Assembly: GCF_015277855.1 (NCBI RefSeq) | Contig: NZ_CP063812.1 | Span: forward strand, 1,736,001-1,800,000 | Length of the DNA stretch: 64,000 bases | Source: Microbacterium cremeum | GTDB lineage: Bacteria; Actinomycetota; Actinomycetes; Actinomycetales; Microbacteriaceae | Direction of reading: 5' to 3' | In this document: positions 6,707 through 14,020 of the stretch, piece by piece | Numbering within the stretch: the stretch's first letter is position 1 | Layout: each line of letters begins with the position of its first letter | Program-made: the position numbers and the translations under genes | The notes under the pieces: model-generated | Told to the model about the DNA's origin: nothing | What the model saw: only the letters and a program-made list of their open reading frames with translations | Database searches by the model: none

Positions 6707-8386
6707 ATGGCTGAGTACATCTACCAGATGGTCCGAGCGCGCAAGGCGGTCGGCGAGAAGCTGATCCTCGACGACGTCACGATGGCGTTCCTGCCGGGTG
6801 CGAAGATCGGCATGGTCGGCCCGAACGGCGCCGGCAAGTCGACGATCCTGAAGATCATGGCCGGTCTCGACCACCCGTCGAACGGCGAGGCCAAGCTGAG
6901 CCCCGGCTTCTCGGTGGGCATCCTGATGCAGGAGCCCGAACTCGACGAGACCAAGACGGTGCTCGAGAACATCCAGGACGGCATCGCGATCAAGGCGAAG
7001 GTGGATCGCTTCAACGAGATCTCGGGCCTGATGGCCGACCCCGACGCCGACTTCGACGCACTGCTCGCCGAGATGGGGGTGCTGCAGGAGGAGATCGACG
7101 CGGCCGACGCGTGGGACCTCGATTCCCAGCTCGAGCAGGCGATGGACGCCCTGCGCACGCCGCCCGGCGATGCGCAGATCGGCCCGCTCTCGGGCGGTGA
7201 GAAGCGGCGTGTCGCCCTCACGAAGCTCCTGCTGCAGAAGCCCGACCTGCTGCTCCTGGACGAGCCCACCAACCACCTCGACGCCGAGAGCGTGCTCTGG
7301 CTCGAGCAGCACCTGCAGAAGTACCCCGGCGCCGTGATCGCGATCACCCACGACCGGTACTTCCTCGACAACGTGGCCGAATGGATCGCCGAGGTCGACC
7401 GCGGCCGGCTCATCGGGTACGAGGGCAACTACTCCACCTACCTCGAGAAGAAGGCCGAGCGCCTCGCGATCCAGGGCAAGAAGGACGCGAAGCTCGCCAA
7501 GCGCCTCGCCGAGGAGCTCGAGTGGGTCCGCTCGAACGCGAAGGGACGCCAGGCGAAGTCGAAGGCCCGTCTCGCCCGTTACGAAGAGATGGCGGCGGAG
7601 GCCGACCGCACTCGCAAGCTCGACTTCGAAGAGATCCAGATTCCGCCCGGGCCGCGCCTGGGAAGCGTCGTCATCGAGGCCAAGAACCTCCAGAAGGGCT
7701 TCGACGACCGCTCGCTCATCAACGGCCTGAGCTTCACCCTGCCGCCCAACGGCATCGTCGGCGTGATCGGTCCCAACGGCGTCGGCAAGACCACGCTGTT
7801 CAAGACGATCGTCGGCCTCGAGCCGCTCGACGGCGGCCAGCTGAAGATCGGCGAGACCGTGAAGATCAGCTACGTCGACCAGTCGCGCGCGAACATCGAC
7901 CCGAACAAGACGCTGTGGGAGGTCGTGTCCGACGGACTCGACATCATCACCGTCGGCAAGACCGAGATCCCGTCTCGCGCCTACGTGTCGAAGTTCGGGT
8001 TCAAGGGCCCTGATCAGCAGAAGAAGGCGGGTGTCCTCTCCGGTGGCGAGCGCAACCGCCTCAACCTCGCGCTGACGCTCAAGGAGGGCGGCAACCTGCT
8101 GCTCCTCGACGAGCCCACGAACGACCTCGACGTCGAGACGCTGCAGTCGCTCGAGAACGCGCTGCTCGAGTTCCCCGGCTGCGCCGTCGTCATCACGCAC
8201 GACCGGTGGTTCCTGGACCGCATCGCGACGCACATCCTGGCCTACGAGGGGACCGACGACGCGCCCGACTCCTGGTACTGGTTCGAGGGCAACTTCGAAG
8301 CGTACGAGGCGAACAAGATCGAGCGCCTCGGACCCGACGCGGCACGCCCGCACCGCACCGCGTACCGCAAGCTGACGCGTGACTGA
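6707..8386 (+). CDS. ettA: Energy-dependent translational throttle protein EttA (ABC-F)
   Basis: EttA binds the ribosomal E site and gates entry into elongation according to ATP/ADP ratio. The 559-residue product has two ABC ATPase domains and no membrane segment. Domain 1 has Walker A GPNGAGKS (residues 38-45), signature LSGGEKRRVAL (from 161) and LLLLDEPTNHLD; domain 2 repeats GPNGVGKT, LSGGERNRLNL and LLLLDEPTNDLD. Between them is the charged P-site tRNA interaction motif (KKDAKLAKRLAEELEWVRSN, then QAKSKARLARYEEM). AAGGAG lies 13 bases before the ATG and TAGGCT (6659-6664) is a likely -10. The downstream thioesterase overlaps by eight bases. Confidence 0.96.
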   Translation: MAEYIYQMVRARKAVGEKLILDDVTMAFLPGAKIGMVGPNGAGKSTILKIMAGLDHPSNGEAKLSPGFSVGILMQEPELDETKTVLENIQDGIAIKAKVDRFNEISGLMADPDADFDALLAEMGVLQEEIDAADAWDLDSQLEQAMDALRTPPGDAQIGPLSGGEKRRVALTKLLLQKPDLLLLDEPTNHLDAESVLWLEQHLQKYPGAVIAITHDRYFLDNVAEWIAEVDRGRLIGYEGNYSTYLEKKAERLAIQGKKDAKLAKRLAEELEWVRSNAKGRQAKSKARLARYEEMAAEADRTRKLDFEEIQIPPGPRLGSVVIEAKNLQKGFDDRSLINGLSFTLPPNGIVGVIGPNGVGKTTLFKTIVGLEPLDGGQLKIGETVKISYVDQSRANIDPNKTLWEVVSDGLDIITVGKTEIPSRAYVSKFGFKGPDQQKKAGVLSGGERNRLNLALTLKEGGNLLLLDEPTNDLDVETLQSLENALLEFPGCAVVITHDRWFLDRIATHILAYEGTDDAPDSWYWFEGNFEAYEANKIERLGPDAARPHRTAYRKLTRD

Positions 8387-8900
8387 CACGCCTTCGCCGA
8401 CGGCCGCGCCGAGCGCGCGCGGCCGTCGGCTGCACCTGCCCATCCACCTCCGGTGGGGAGACCTCGACGCGTTCAACCACGTCAACAACACGGCGATGCT
8501 GAAGCTCCTCGAAGAGGCACGCGTGCGCGCCTTCTGGGCGCCGGCGACCGGCGAGGACGCGCCCGGCACCGCTGTCCTCGACTCGAGTATCTACAGCGGC
8601 GTCCTGACGCTGATCGCACGGCAAGAGATCGAGTACTTCGCGCCGGTGCCGTACCAGCGGCATCCGCTCGACGTGCAGATGTGGTTCGGCAAGCTCGGCG
8701 GATCGAGCATCGAGGTCTGCTACGAGGTGTTCAGCCCGGCCGAGACGGCGTCACCGACGCAGACTCTCTATGCCCGCGCCACCACGGTGGTCGTGAAGGT
8801 GGATGCCGCGACCGGCCGCCCGATGCGTCTCACGCCGCAGGAGCGCGCCGCCTGGTCGCCCTACCTCGGCGAGCCGCTCGGCTACGCGCACCGCCGCTGA
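8379..8900 (+). CDS. Acyl-CoA thioesterase, 4HBT hotdog family
   Basis: A 173-residue single-hotdog thioesterase. The key motif LRWGDLDAFNHVNNTAMLKLLEEAR (given in pieces: RWGDLDAFNHVNN, then the hotdog helix) has the Asp and Asn/His residues of the 4-hydroxybenzoyl-CoA thioesterase-like active site. IEYFAPVPYQ and the strand VWFGKLGGSSIEVCYEV-like segments follow, ending PQERAAWSPYLGEP. It hydrolyses acyl-CoA to free acid and CoA; chain preference is not visible. It starts at GTG within the end of ettA (eight-base overlap), so it is co-transcribed with it, and it faces a second thioesterase (TesB type) four bases away. Confidence 0.88.
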   Translation: MTDTPSPTAAPSARGRRLHLPIHLRWGDLDAFNHVNNTAMLKLLEEARVRAFWAPATGEDAPGTAVLDSSIYSGVLTLIARQEIEYFAPVPYQRHPLDVQMWFGKLGGSSIEVCYEVFSPAETASPTQTLYARATTVVVKVDAATGRPMRLTPQERAAWSPYLGEPLGYAHRR

Positions 8901-8904
8901 GCCG

Positions 8905-9819
8905 TCAGCGCGAGGCGTCCGGTCGGGCCGCGGCATCCGGCACGCGCACCATGATCTCCTGCGCGACGGTCGCCAGCAGCACGCCGTCAGAGGAATACAC
9001 GCGTCCGGTCGCCAGACCACGACCACCGCGCGCGCTCGGCGACTCCTGCACGTAGAGCATCCACTCGTCCACCCGACCGAAGCGGTGCCACCACATCGCG
9101 TGGTCGAGGCTGGCGACCTTGAGGCCGGGAGTCGCCCACGACACCCCGTGCGCACGGAGGATGGACTCCTGGATGGTGAGGTCGCTGAGGTACGCCAGCG
9201 CGGCCCGATGCGTGCCCGGGTCGTCCGGAATGGCTCGCCGCACCCGCATCCAGACCGCCTGACGCGGCTCCTGGGCGCCCTCCACCCCTGTGTAGATCGG
9301 CGACGGGATGTGACGCACGTCCACGGGACGATCGGTGAAGAACCGCTTCGACATCGGATGCACGCCGCTCAGGTGCGACTCCACGTCGGGCAGCTCTTCG
9401 GGGCCCGGAACCCCCTCGGGCATCGGCTCCTGGTGATCCAGCCCGGGGTCCTCGTCCTGGAAGGACGCGATCATCGAGAAGATCGGGACGCCTTCCTGGA
9501 AGGCCTGCGTCCGGCGCGTCGAGAAGGACCGGCCGTCGTGGATCCGGTCGACCGCGAATGTGATGCCCTTGGTCGAGTCGCCGGGGCGCAGGAAATAGCC
9601 GTGCATCGAGTGCACGACGCGCTCCTCGGGCAGGGTGCGCTCGGCGGCCACGATGGATTGTGCGAGCACCTGGCCGCCGTAGACGCGTCCGAGCGGCATC
9701 GACTGCGAGACGCCGGTGAAGATGTCTTCGGTGGTCCGCGCGTCCGACCCGTTCAGGTCCAGCACCGACAGCATCGAGGCGACGGGATCGTGCTCGAGGT
9801 CCGGCCGGGCATCGTCCAC
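8905..9819 (-). CDS. tesB: Acyl-CoA thioesterase II (TesB-like)
   Basis: The 304-residue product is a double-hotdog thioesterase. Hotdog 1 shows RVYGGQVLAQSIVAAERT and VVHSMHGYFLRPGD followed by ITFAVDRIHDGRSFSTR; hotdog 2 has AALAYLSDLTIQES and ASLDHAMWWHRFGRVDEWMLY, including the Asp, Thr/Ser and Gln of the TesB catalytic network, and ends GLATGRVYSSDGVLLATVAQE. It cleaves medium- and long-chain acyl-CoAs in the cytoplasm. GTG at 9819 is used because AGGAG lies just upstream and no in-frame ATG fits. It diverges from the 225-residue unknown gene. Confidence 0.93.
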   Translation of the reverse strand: MDDARPDLEHDPVASMLSVLDLNGSDARTTEDIFTGVSQSMPLGRVYGGQVLAQSIVAAERTLPEERVVHSMHGYFLRPGDSTKGITFAVDRIHDGRSFSTRRTQAFQEGVPIFSMIASFQDEDPGLDHQEPMPEGVPGPEELPDVESHLSGVHPMSKRFFTDRPVDVRHIPSPIYTGVEGAQEPRQAVWMRVRRAIPDDPGTHRAALAYLSDLTIQESILRAHGVSWATPGLKVASLDHAMWWHRFGRVDEWMLYVQESPSARGGRGLATGRVYSSDGVLLATVAQEIMVRVPDAAARPDASR

Positions 9820-9862
9820 GGGTGCTCCTCTCCGGGCGGCGGCCGCCCGTTGCTCCGCTTGG

Positions 9863-9868
9863 TAGCTT
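9863..9868 (+). promoter_or_regulatory. -10 box TAGCTT, leaderless gene
   Basis: TAGCTT ends seven bases before the ATG at 9876, consistent with transcription starting at the start codon. Confidence 0.5.
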
Positions 9869-9875
9869 AGGGGCG

Positions 9876-10553
9876 ATGTCCCCGCGCCTCCTGCTCGCCG
9901 ATCCCGCCTCCGCCGCCGACGCCGTCACCTTCGCCGGACGCGCCGCCCGCTTCACCGACGAGGGGGTGCGGCTGCAGGCCACGGGCGGAGTGCTGGCCAT
10001 GACGGCGGCGCCTCTCGCACCGCGCGGAATCGGTGACGCGACCCCGACGGTTCTCGCGCTGCGCACGCTCGCAGCTGACCCCGAACTGGTGTGCGACCTG
10101 GTGGTCGAGGCATCCGCGCTCGCGGCCGCCGCCGACGACCCCGCCGCCGTGGTGCTCCCCGAGACCGCGCTCTCACCCCCGTGGGCGGGCATCTCCCCGC
10201 CCCGATCGGGGTGGGTGCAGCGAGACGACCTCGAGGCGTCTGCGCTCGCGGCCAAGGCGCAGGGCGGCATCGCCCGCGTGGCCGACAGTGTGCCGACGGA
10301 TGCCGGAGAAGACGTGGTGCGCGCGGTGCGCGCGGCCGTGTGGGGAGCCCCCGACGACGAGCTGGGGGGCCTCCCGCTCGGAGCCGCGTTCGCGGCGCTC
10401 AGCATGGGGTTCATCAGCGGCGGGGAGGCGGCGCGCGTCTTCGTCAGCGGACCGTGGACGCGCGTCAGCCTGCAGCGCGGTCACGTCCTCGTGCGGGGCC
10501 CGGTGGCCGTCGGGCTCACGCCGGTGCGTCGCACCGGCTCCACCGGACGCTGA
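9876..10553 (+). CDS. Conserved hypothetical protein, 225 residues
   Basis: A soluble Ala-rich protein I do not recognise. It starts MSPRLLLADPASAADAV and has a first half of short strands (GVRLQATGGVLAMTAAPL), a long helical middle (TVLALRTLAADPELVCDLVV, then EASALAAAADD), a Pro/Trp-rich connector (LSPPWAGISPPRSGWVQRDD) and a C-terminal part with WGAPDDELGGLPLGAAFAALSMGFI and RVFVSGPWTRVSLQRGHVLVRGP. No signal peptide, TM segment or nucleotide-binding motif is present. The even codon use matches its neighbours, so it is native rather than foreign. A -10 box seven bases upstream supports this start. Confidence 0.8.
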   Translation: MSPRLLLADPASAADAVTFAGRAARFTDEGVRLQATGGVLAMTAAPLAPRGIGDATPTVLALRTLAADPELVCDLVVEASALAAAADDPAAVVLPETALSPPWAGISPPRSGWVQRDDLEASALAAKAQGGIARVADSVPTDAGEDVVRAVRAAVWGAPDDELGGLPLGAAFAALSMGFISGGEAARVFVSGPWTRVSLQRGHVLVRGPVAVGLTPVRRTGSTGR

Positions 10554-10614
10554 GCGGCACCGTCAGACCGGCGCGGCGGCCGAGTGCCCTCGGGAGGCTC
10601 ACACCAGGACCGGA

Positions 10615-12279
10615 TCACACCGCGGCCGCGGCCGCGCGGCCCGCCGCGCGACCCGAGAACAGACAGCCGCCGACGAACGTGCCCTCCAGGGCGCGGTAGC
10701 CATGCACGCCACCGCCCCCGAAGCCGCTCGCCTCGCCGGCGGCGTAGAGGCCGGGCACCGGCTCGCCCGTCGCTGCGAGGGCGCGCGCCGAGAGGTCGGT
10801 CTCGATGCCGCCGAGGGATTTGCGCGTCAGCACGTGGAGCTTCACGGCGATGAGCGGCCCGGCGGCGGGGTCGAGGATGCGGTGCGGCGTCGCGGTGCGG
10901 ATCAGCTTGTCGCCGCGGAACGCGCGCGCCGATCGCAGCATCGCGATCTGGGCATCCTTGGTGAAGTCGTTGTCGATCTCCCGATCGCGGGCCTCGATCT
11001 CGAACCGCACGCGCTCCGCGTCCAGGGCCTCGCCTCCGGGCAGCGCCCGCATGCCCGCGATCAGGTCGTCGAGGTCGTCGCGGACGACGAAGTCTGCGCC
11101 CCGGTCCATGAACGCCTGCACCGGCCCGGCCGCCCCCTTGCCGAGCCGCGACTTCGCGAGCAGCCGCACGTCCTTGCCTGTCAGATCGGGGTTCTGCTCG
11201 CTGCCCGAGAGGGTGAACTCCTTCTCGATGATCTTCTGCGACAGCACGAACCACGAGTGGTCGTGCCCGGTCGCGCGCAGGTGCGCCAGCGTGCCGAGCG
11301 TGTCGAACCCGGGGAACAGCGGCACCGGCAGTCGCGTGCCCGTCGCGTCGAGCCACACCGAGGAGGGACCGGGCAGGATCCGGATGCCGTGATTCGGCCA
11401 CACCGGATCCCAGTTCTGGATGCCCTCGACGTAGTGCCACATGCGATCGCCGTTGATGAGCCGGGCGCCGGCCGTCTCGCTCACCTTCTGCATGGATCCG
11501 TCGACGTAGGCGGGAACGCCGGCGACCATCGTCGCAGGCGCCGGGCCGAGCCGCTCGGGCCACCACTGCCGCACCATGTCGTGGTTGCCGCCGATGCCGC
11601 CCGACGCGACGATCGTGGCGCCGGCCGTGATGGCGAACGTGTCGACGACCTCGCGCGAGGTCGCGACGCCGCGCGCAGCGCCCGAAGGTGCGAGCACGTC
11701 GCCCTCCGCGCCGGTCACCGCGCCGCCCGACATCGTCAGCGTGGTCACGCGGTGACGGGGGAGGATCGTGACTCGGCCCGCGGCTTCGCCCGCCTCGACG
11801 GCGGCCTGGAACGGCGCGACGAGGCCCGGTCCGGTGCCCCACGTGATGTGGAAGCGGGGCACGGAGTTGCCCGGGCCGGTGGCGGTGTAGCCGCCGCGCT
11901 CTGCCCACCCGACGATCGGGAAGAACCCGACGCCCTTCTGCCGCAGCCACGAGCGCTTCTCGCCGTGGGCGAACTGCAGGTACGCCTCGGCCCACCGGCG
12001 CGGCCAGAGGTCTTCCTCACGGTCGAACCCCGCGTTGCCGAACCAGTCCTGCCGCGCGAGTTCGAGCGAGTCGCGCACGCCGAGGCGTCGCTGCTCGGGG
12101 GAGTCGATGAAGAACAGACCGCCGAACGACCACCAGGCCTGGCCGCCGAGGTTCGATCGCGGCTCCTGGTCGATGATCGTGACGCGCTTGCCGGAGGCGA
12201 TGGCCTCGCTCGCGGCGACGAGGCCGGCCAGGCCCCAGCCGATGACGAGGACGTCGGTGGTGTGCGGGGCGGGCGGCAT
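10615..12279 (-). CDS. FAD-binding dehydrogenase (KstD/fumarate-reductase-like)
   Basis: The 554-residue flavoprotein begins with a Rossmann dinucleotide motif VLVIGWGLAGLVAASEA and continues IIDQEPRSNLGGQAWWSFGGLFF, the FAD-binding region typical of the 3-ketosteroid dehydrogenase/fumarate reductase flavoprotein superfamily. TIVASGGIGGNHDMVRQWWP contains the second conserved Gly cluster and PGLYAAGEASGFGGGGVHGYRALEGTF near the C-terminus is the FAD-pyrophosphate motif. RALGG-type SLGGIETDLSARAL precedes it. It probably oxidises a carbon-carbon bond in an organic acid or ring, but the substrate cannot be read. The globin/channel pair lies upstream on the same strand, 29 bases away. Confidence 0.9.
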   Translation of the reverse strand: MPPAPHTTDVLVIGWGLAGLVAASEAIASGKRVTIIDQEPRSNLGGQAWWSFGGLFFIDSPEQRRLGVRDSLELARQDWFGNAGFDREEDLWPRRWAEAYLQFAHGEKRSWLRQKGVGFFPIVGWAERGGYTATGPGNSVPRFHITWGTGPGLVAPFQAAVEAGEAAGRVTILPRHRVTTLTMSGGAVTGAEGDVLAPSGAARGVATSREVVDTFAITAGATIVASGGIGGNHDMVRQWWPERLGPAPATMVAGVPAYVDGSMQKVSETAGARLINGDRMWHYVEGIQNWDPVWPNHGIRILPGPSSVWLDATGTRLPVPLFPGFDTLGTLAHLRATGHDHSWFVLSQKIIEKEFTLSGSEQNPDLTGKDVRLLAKSRLGKGAAGPVQAFMDRGADFVVRDDLDDLIAGMRALPGGEALDAERVRFEIEARDREIDNDFTKDAQIAMLRSARAFRGDKLIRTATPHRILDPAAGPLIAVKLHVLTRKSLGGIETDLSARALAATGEPVPGLYAAGEASGFGGGGVHGYRALEGTFVGGCLFSGRAAGRAAAAAV

Positions 12280-12308
12280 GTCGACTCCTTCGTCGGCGGG
12301 CGGTGTGG

Positions 12309-12851
12309 TCAGCGGGGCTGTTCGGGATCGGCGGGCGATGCGGCGGTCACGGGCAGGGACGAGCGCGGAGCTCCCGGCTGCGCACTACCTGCGGTCGCGT
12401 CCCGCCCGGCGGCGGCCGGGCCGATTCCGCTCGGCTCGAACGTGTTCACCATCGCGAACGCGGCCCGCTGGAGATAGTCCCACAGTGTGGTCTCGTGCAG
12501 GGGAGGCAGATCGAGCTCGTCCACGGCGACGCGCATGTGAGCGAGCCAGCGGTCCCGTGCGTCGGGATTGACGTGGAACGGCGCGTGGCGCATGCGCAGC
12601 CGGGGATGGCCCCGCTGCTCGCTGTACGTCGTCGGACCGCCCCAGTACTGCACGAGGAAGAGGGTGAGGCGCTCTTTGGCCGGGCCGAGGTCCTCCTCGG
12701 GGTACATCGGCCGCAGCACCTCGTCGTCGGCGACGCCCCGGTAGAACGCGTCGACGAGCCGCTCGAACGTCGCGTAGCCGCCGACCTCGTCGTAGAAGCT
12801 CATCGGCTCGGCACCCGCCGGGGTGCCGGAGGGCGTGGCGTTGTCGCTCAT
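12309..12851 (-). CDS. glbO: Truncated haemoglobin, group II (GlbO-like)
   Basis: A 180-residue protein whose first 140 residues form a 2-over-2 globin: SFYDEVGGYATFERLVDAFYRGV, then LRPMYPEEDLGPAKERLTLFLVQYWGGP, and the proximal region HPRLRMRHAPFHVN, in which the His of RMRHAPF is the expected haem ligand. WLAHMRVAVDEL and LWDYLQRAAFAMVNTFEP finish the fold. The last 30 residues are a Pro/Ala tail. Group II globins bind O2 tightly and are thought to detoxify NO or support respiration. The ATG overlaps the stop of the upstream mscS-type gene by four bases, an unusual coupling. Confidence 0.93.
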   Translation of the reverse strand: MSDNATPSGTPAGAEPMSFYDEVGGYATFERLVDAFYRGVADDEVLRPMYPEEDLGPAKERLTLFLVQYWGGPTTYSEQRGHPRLRMRHAPFHVNPDARDRWLAHMRVAVDELDLPPLHETTLWDYLQRAAFAMVNTFEPSGIGPAAAGRDATAGSAQPGAPRSSLPVTAASPADPEQPR

Positions 12852-13954
12852 GGGGTGCCTTCCGAGGTGGGTCCGGAGCCGGCCGCGTCGCCCGGCGGCT
12901 GCGACTTCTTGCCGGTGCGCTTGGGCTTCCAGACGGGGCGCTCGACGACCGGCGGCGCGACGGGATTCGGCTTGGTCTTGGGCGGATTGGCGCCACGGAC
13001 GCGGAGAGCGCCCTCGATGCCGGACGGCATGATCGTGCTCAGGGCGGGGAGCTTGATGCCCAGGTCGTCGACGGTGCGCTTGAGGCGCACCCGCAGCTCG
13101 CGCGCGACGTCGTCCTTCGCGTTGGCCCGCGTCTTCATGACGAGACGGATGACGAGCGCGTCGCCCGAGATCGACTCGAGGCCCCACACCTCGGGCTGCT
13201 CGAGGATGCGCGTACGCCACTTGGGGTCCTTGGCGAGCGCCTTCGCGGTGTCGAGCATCGCGCGCTCCACCTCGTCGATGTCGGAGTCGGCGGCCACGGA
13301 GAGGTCGACGATGACGCGCGACCATCCCTGCGAGAGGTTGCCGATGCGCGTGATCTCGCCGTTGCGCACGTACCACAGGGTGCCGTTGACGTCGCGCACG
13401 TGCGTCACCCGGACGCTGACGTACTCGACGATGCCGGTCGCGAGGCCGAGGTCGACGACGTCGCCGATCCCGATCTGGTCCTCGGCGACGATGAAGATGC
13501 CGTTGAGCACGTCCTTGACGATGTTCTGTGCGCCGAAGCCGAGGCCGGCGCCGACGGCGGCGGTCAGCAGCGTGAGCGAGCCCAGCGCTGTCGGGGCGAT
13601 CACGTTGATGATGAGCAGGATCGCGATGACGACGATCGTCACGTTGACGACGTTGTGCAGGATCGACCCGAGCGTGCGCGTGCGCTGCACGAGGCGCACC
13701 GACGCGAGCGGCGACCGCTCGAGCGCCTGCGTGTCGTCGACCTTGGCCTTCGACTTCGCACCGGACACGATCCGGTTGACGACGCGGCGGATGACGAACC
13801 CGAGGATCCACGCCAGCAGCACCGCGCCGGCGATGATGCCGACGATCGCCACGAGGTCCCACCCGGCGTCGATGAAGAACTGGCCCACTCTCTGCCAGAC
13901 CGTCGGGTCGGCGATCGCGGGAGGGTTCTCGGAATCGAGGGGGACGGTGATCAT
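12848..13954 (-). CDS. MscS-family mechanosensitive ion channel
   Basis: The product of about 368 residues has a TM segment AIVGIIAGAVLLAWILGFV, a second TM VTIVVIAILLIINVIAP, then the pore-lining TM3 LTLLTAAVGAGLGFGAQNIVKDVLNGIFIV, with the A/G-rich packing and the FGAQN motif of MscS. The beta domain follows (VGDVVDLG-like GIGDVVDLGLATGIVEYVSV, and RNGEITRIGNLSQGW). The C-terminus is a basic Pro/Lys-rich extension. The channel releases solutes on hypo-osmotic shock. The ATG at 13954 is chosen because TAGGAT lies seven bases upstream (leaderless); a GTG at 13960 would abut the box. It is translationally coupled to the globin gene. Confidence 0.93.
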   Translation of the reverse strand: MITVPLDSENPPAIADPTVWQRVGQFFIDAGWDLVAIVGIIAGAVLLAWILGFVIRRVVNRIVSGAKSKAKVDDTQALERSPLASVRLVQRTRTLGSILHNVVNVTIVVIAILLIINVIAPTALGSLTLLTAAVGAGLGFGAQNIVKDVLNGIFIVAEDQIGIGDVVDLGLATGIVEYVSVRVTHVRDVNGTLWYVRNGEITRIGNLSQGWSRVIVDLSVAADSDIDEVERAMLDTAKALAKDPKWRTRILEQPEVWGLESISGDALVIRLVMKTRANAKDDVARELRVRLKRTVDDLGIKLPALSTIMPSGIEGALRVRGANPPKTKPNPVAPPVVERPVWKPKRTGKKSQPPGDAAGSGPTSEGTP

Positions 13955-13961
13955 CGTCACG

Positions 13962-13967
13962 ATCCTA
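13962..13967 (-). promoter_or_regulatory. -10 box TAGGAT of the MscS-type gene (leaderless)
   Basis: TAGGAT on the minus strand ends seven bases before the ATG at 13954 and begins immediately after the pepN terminator hairpin. Confidence 0.55.
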
Positions 13968-13969
13968 AT

Positions 13970-14015
13970 GACGGATGCCTCGACCCCAGCTGAAAGCGGG
14001 GTCGAGGCATCCGTC
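13970..14015 (-). terminator. pepN terminator, 18-bp perfect stem
   Basis: Two 18-base arms (13970-13987 and 13998-14015) pair perfectly around a 10-base loop. The arms contain GGATGCC and GGCATCC. It starts five bases after the pepN stop on the minus strand, so it ends pepN transcription just before the next promoter. Confidence 0.85.
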
Positions 14016-14020
14016 GCACG

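Noticed and set aside
6047..8569. 840-codon minus-strand frame opposite ettA
   Set aside because: Mirror of ettA; composition is biased (Leu/Val/Glu/Arg) without motifs.
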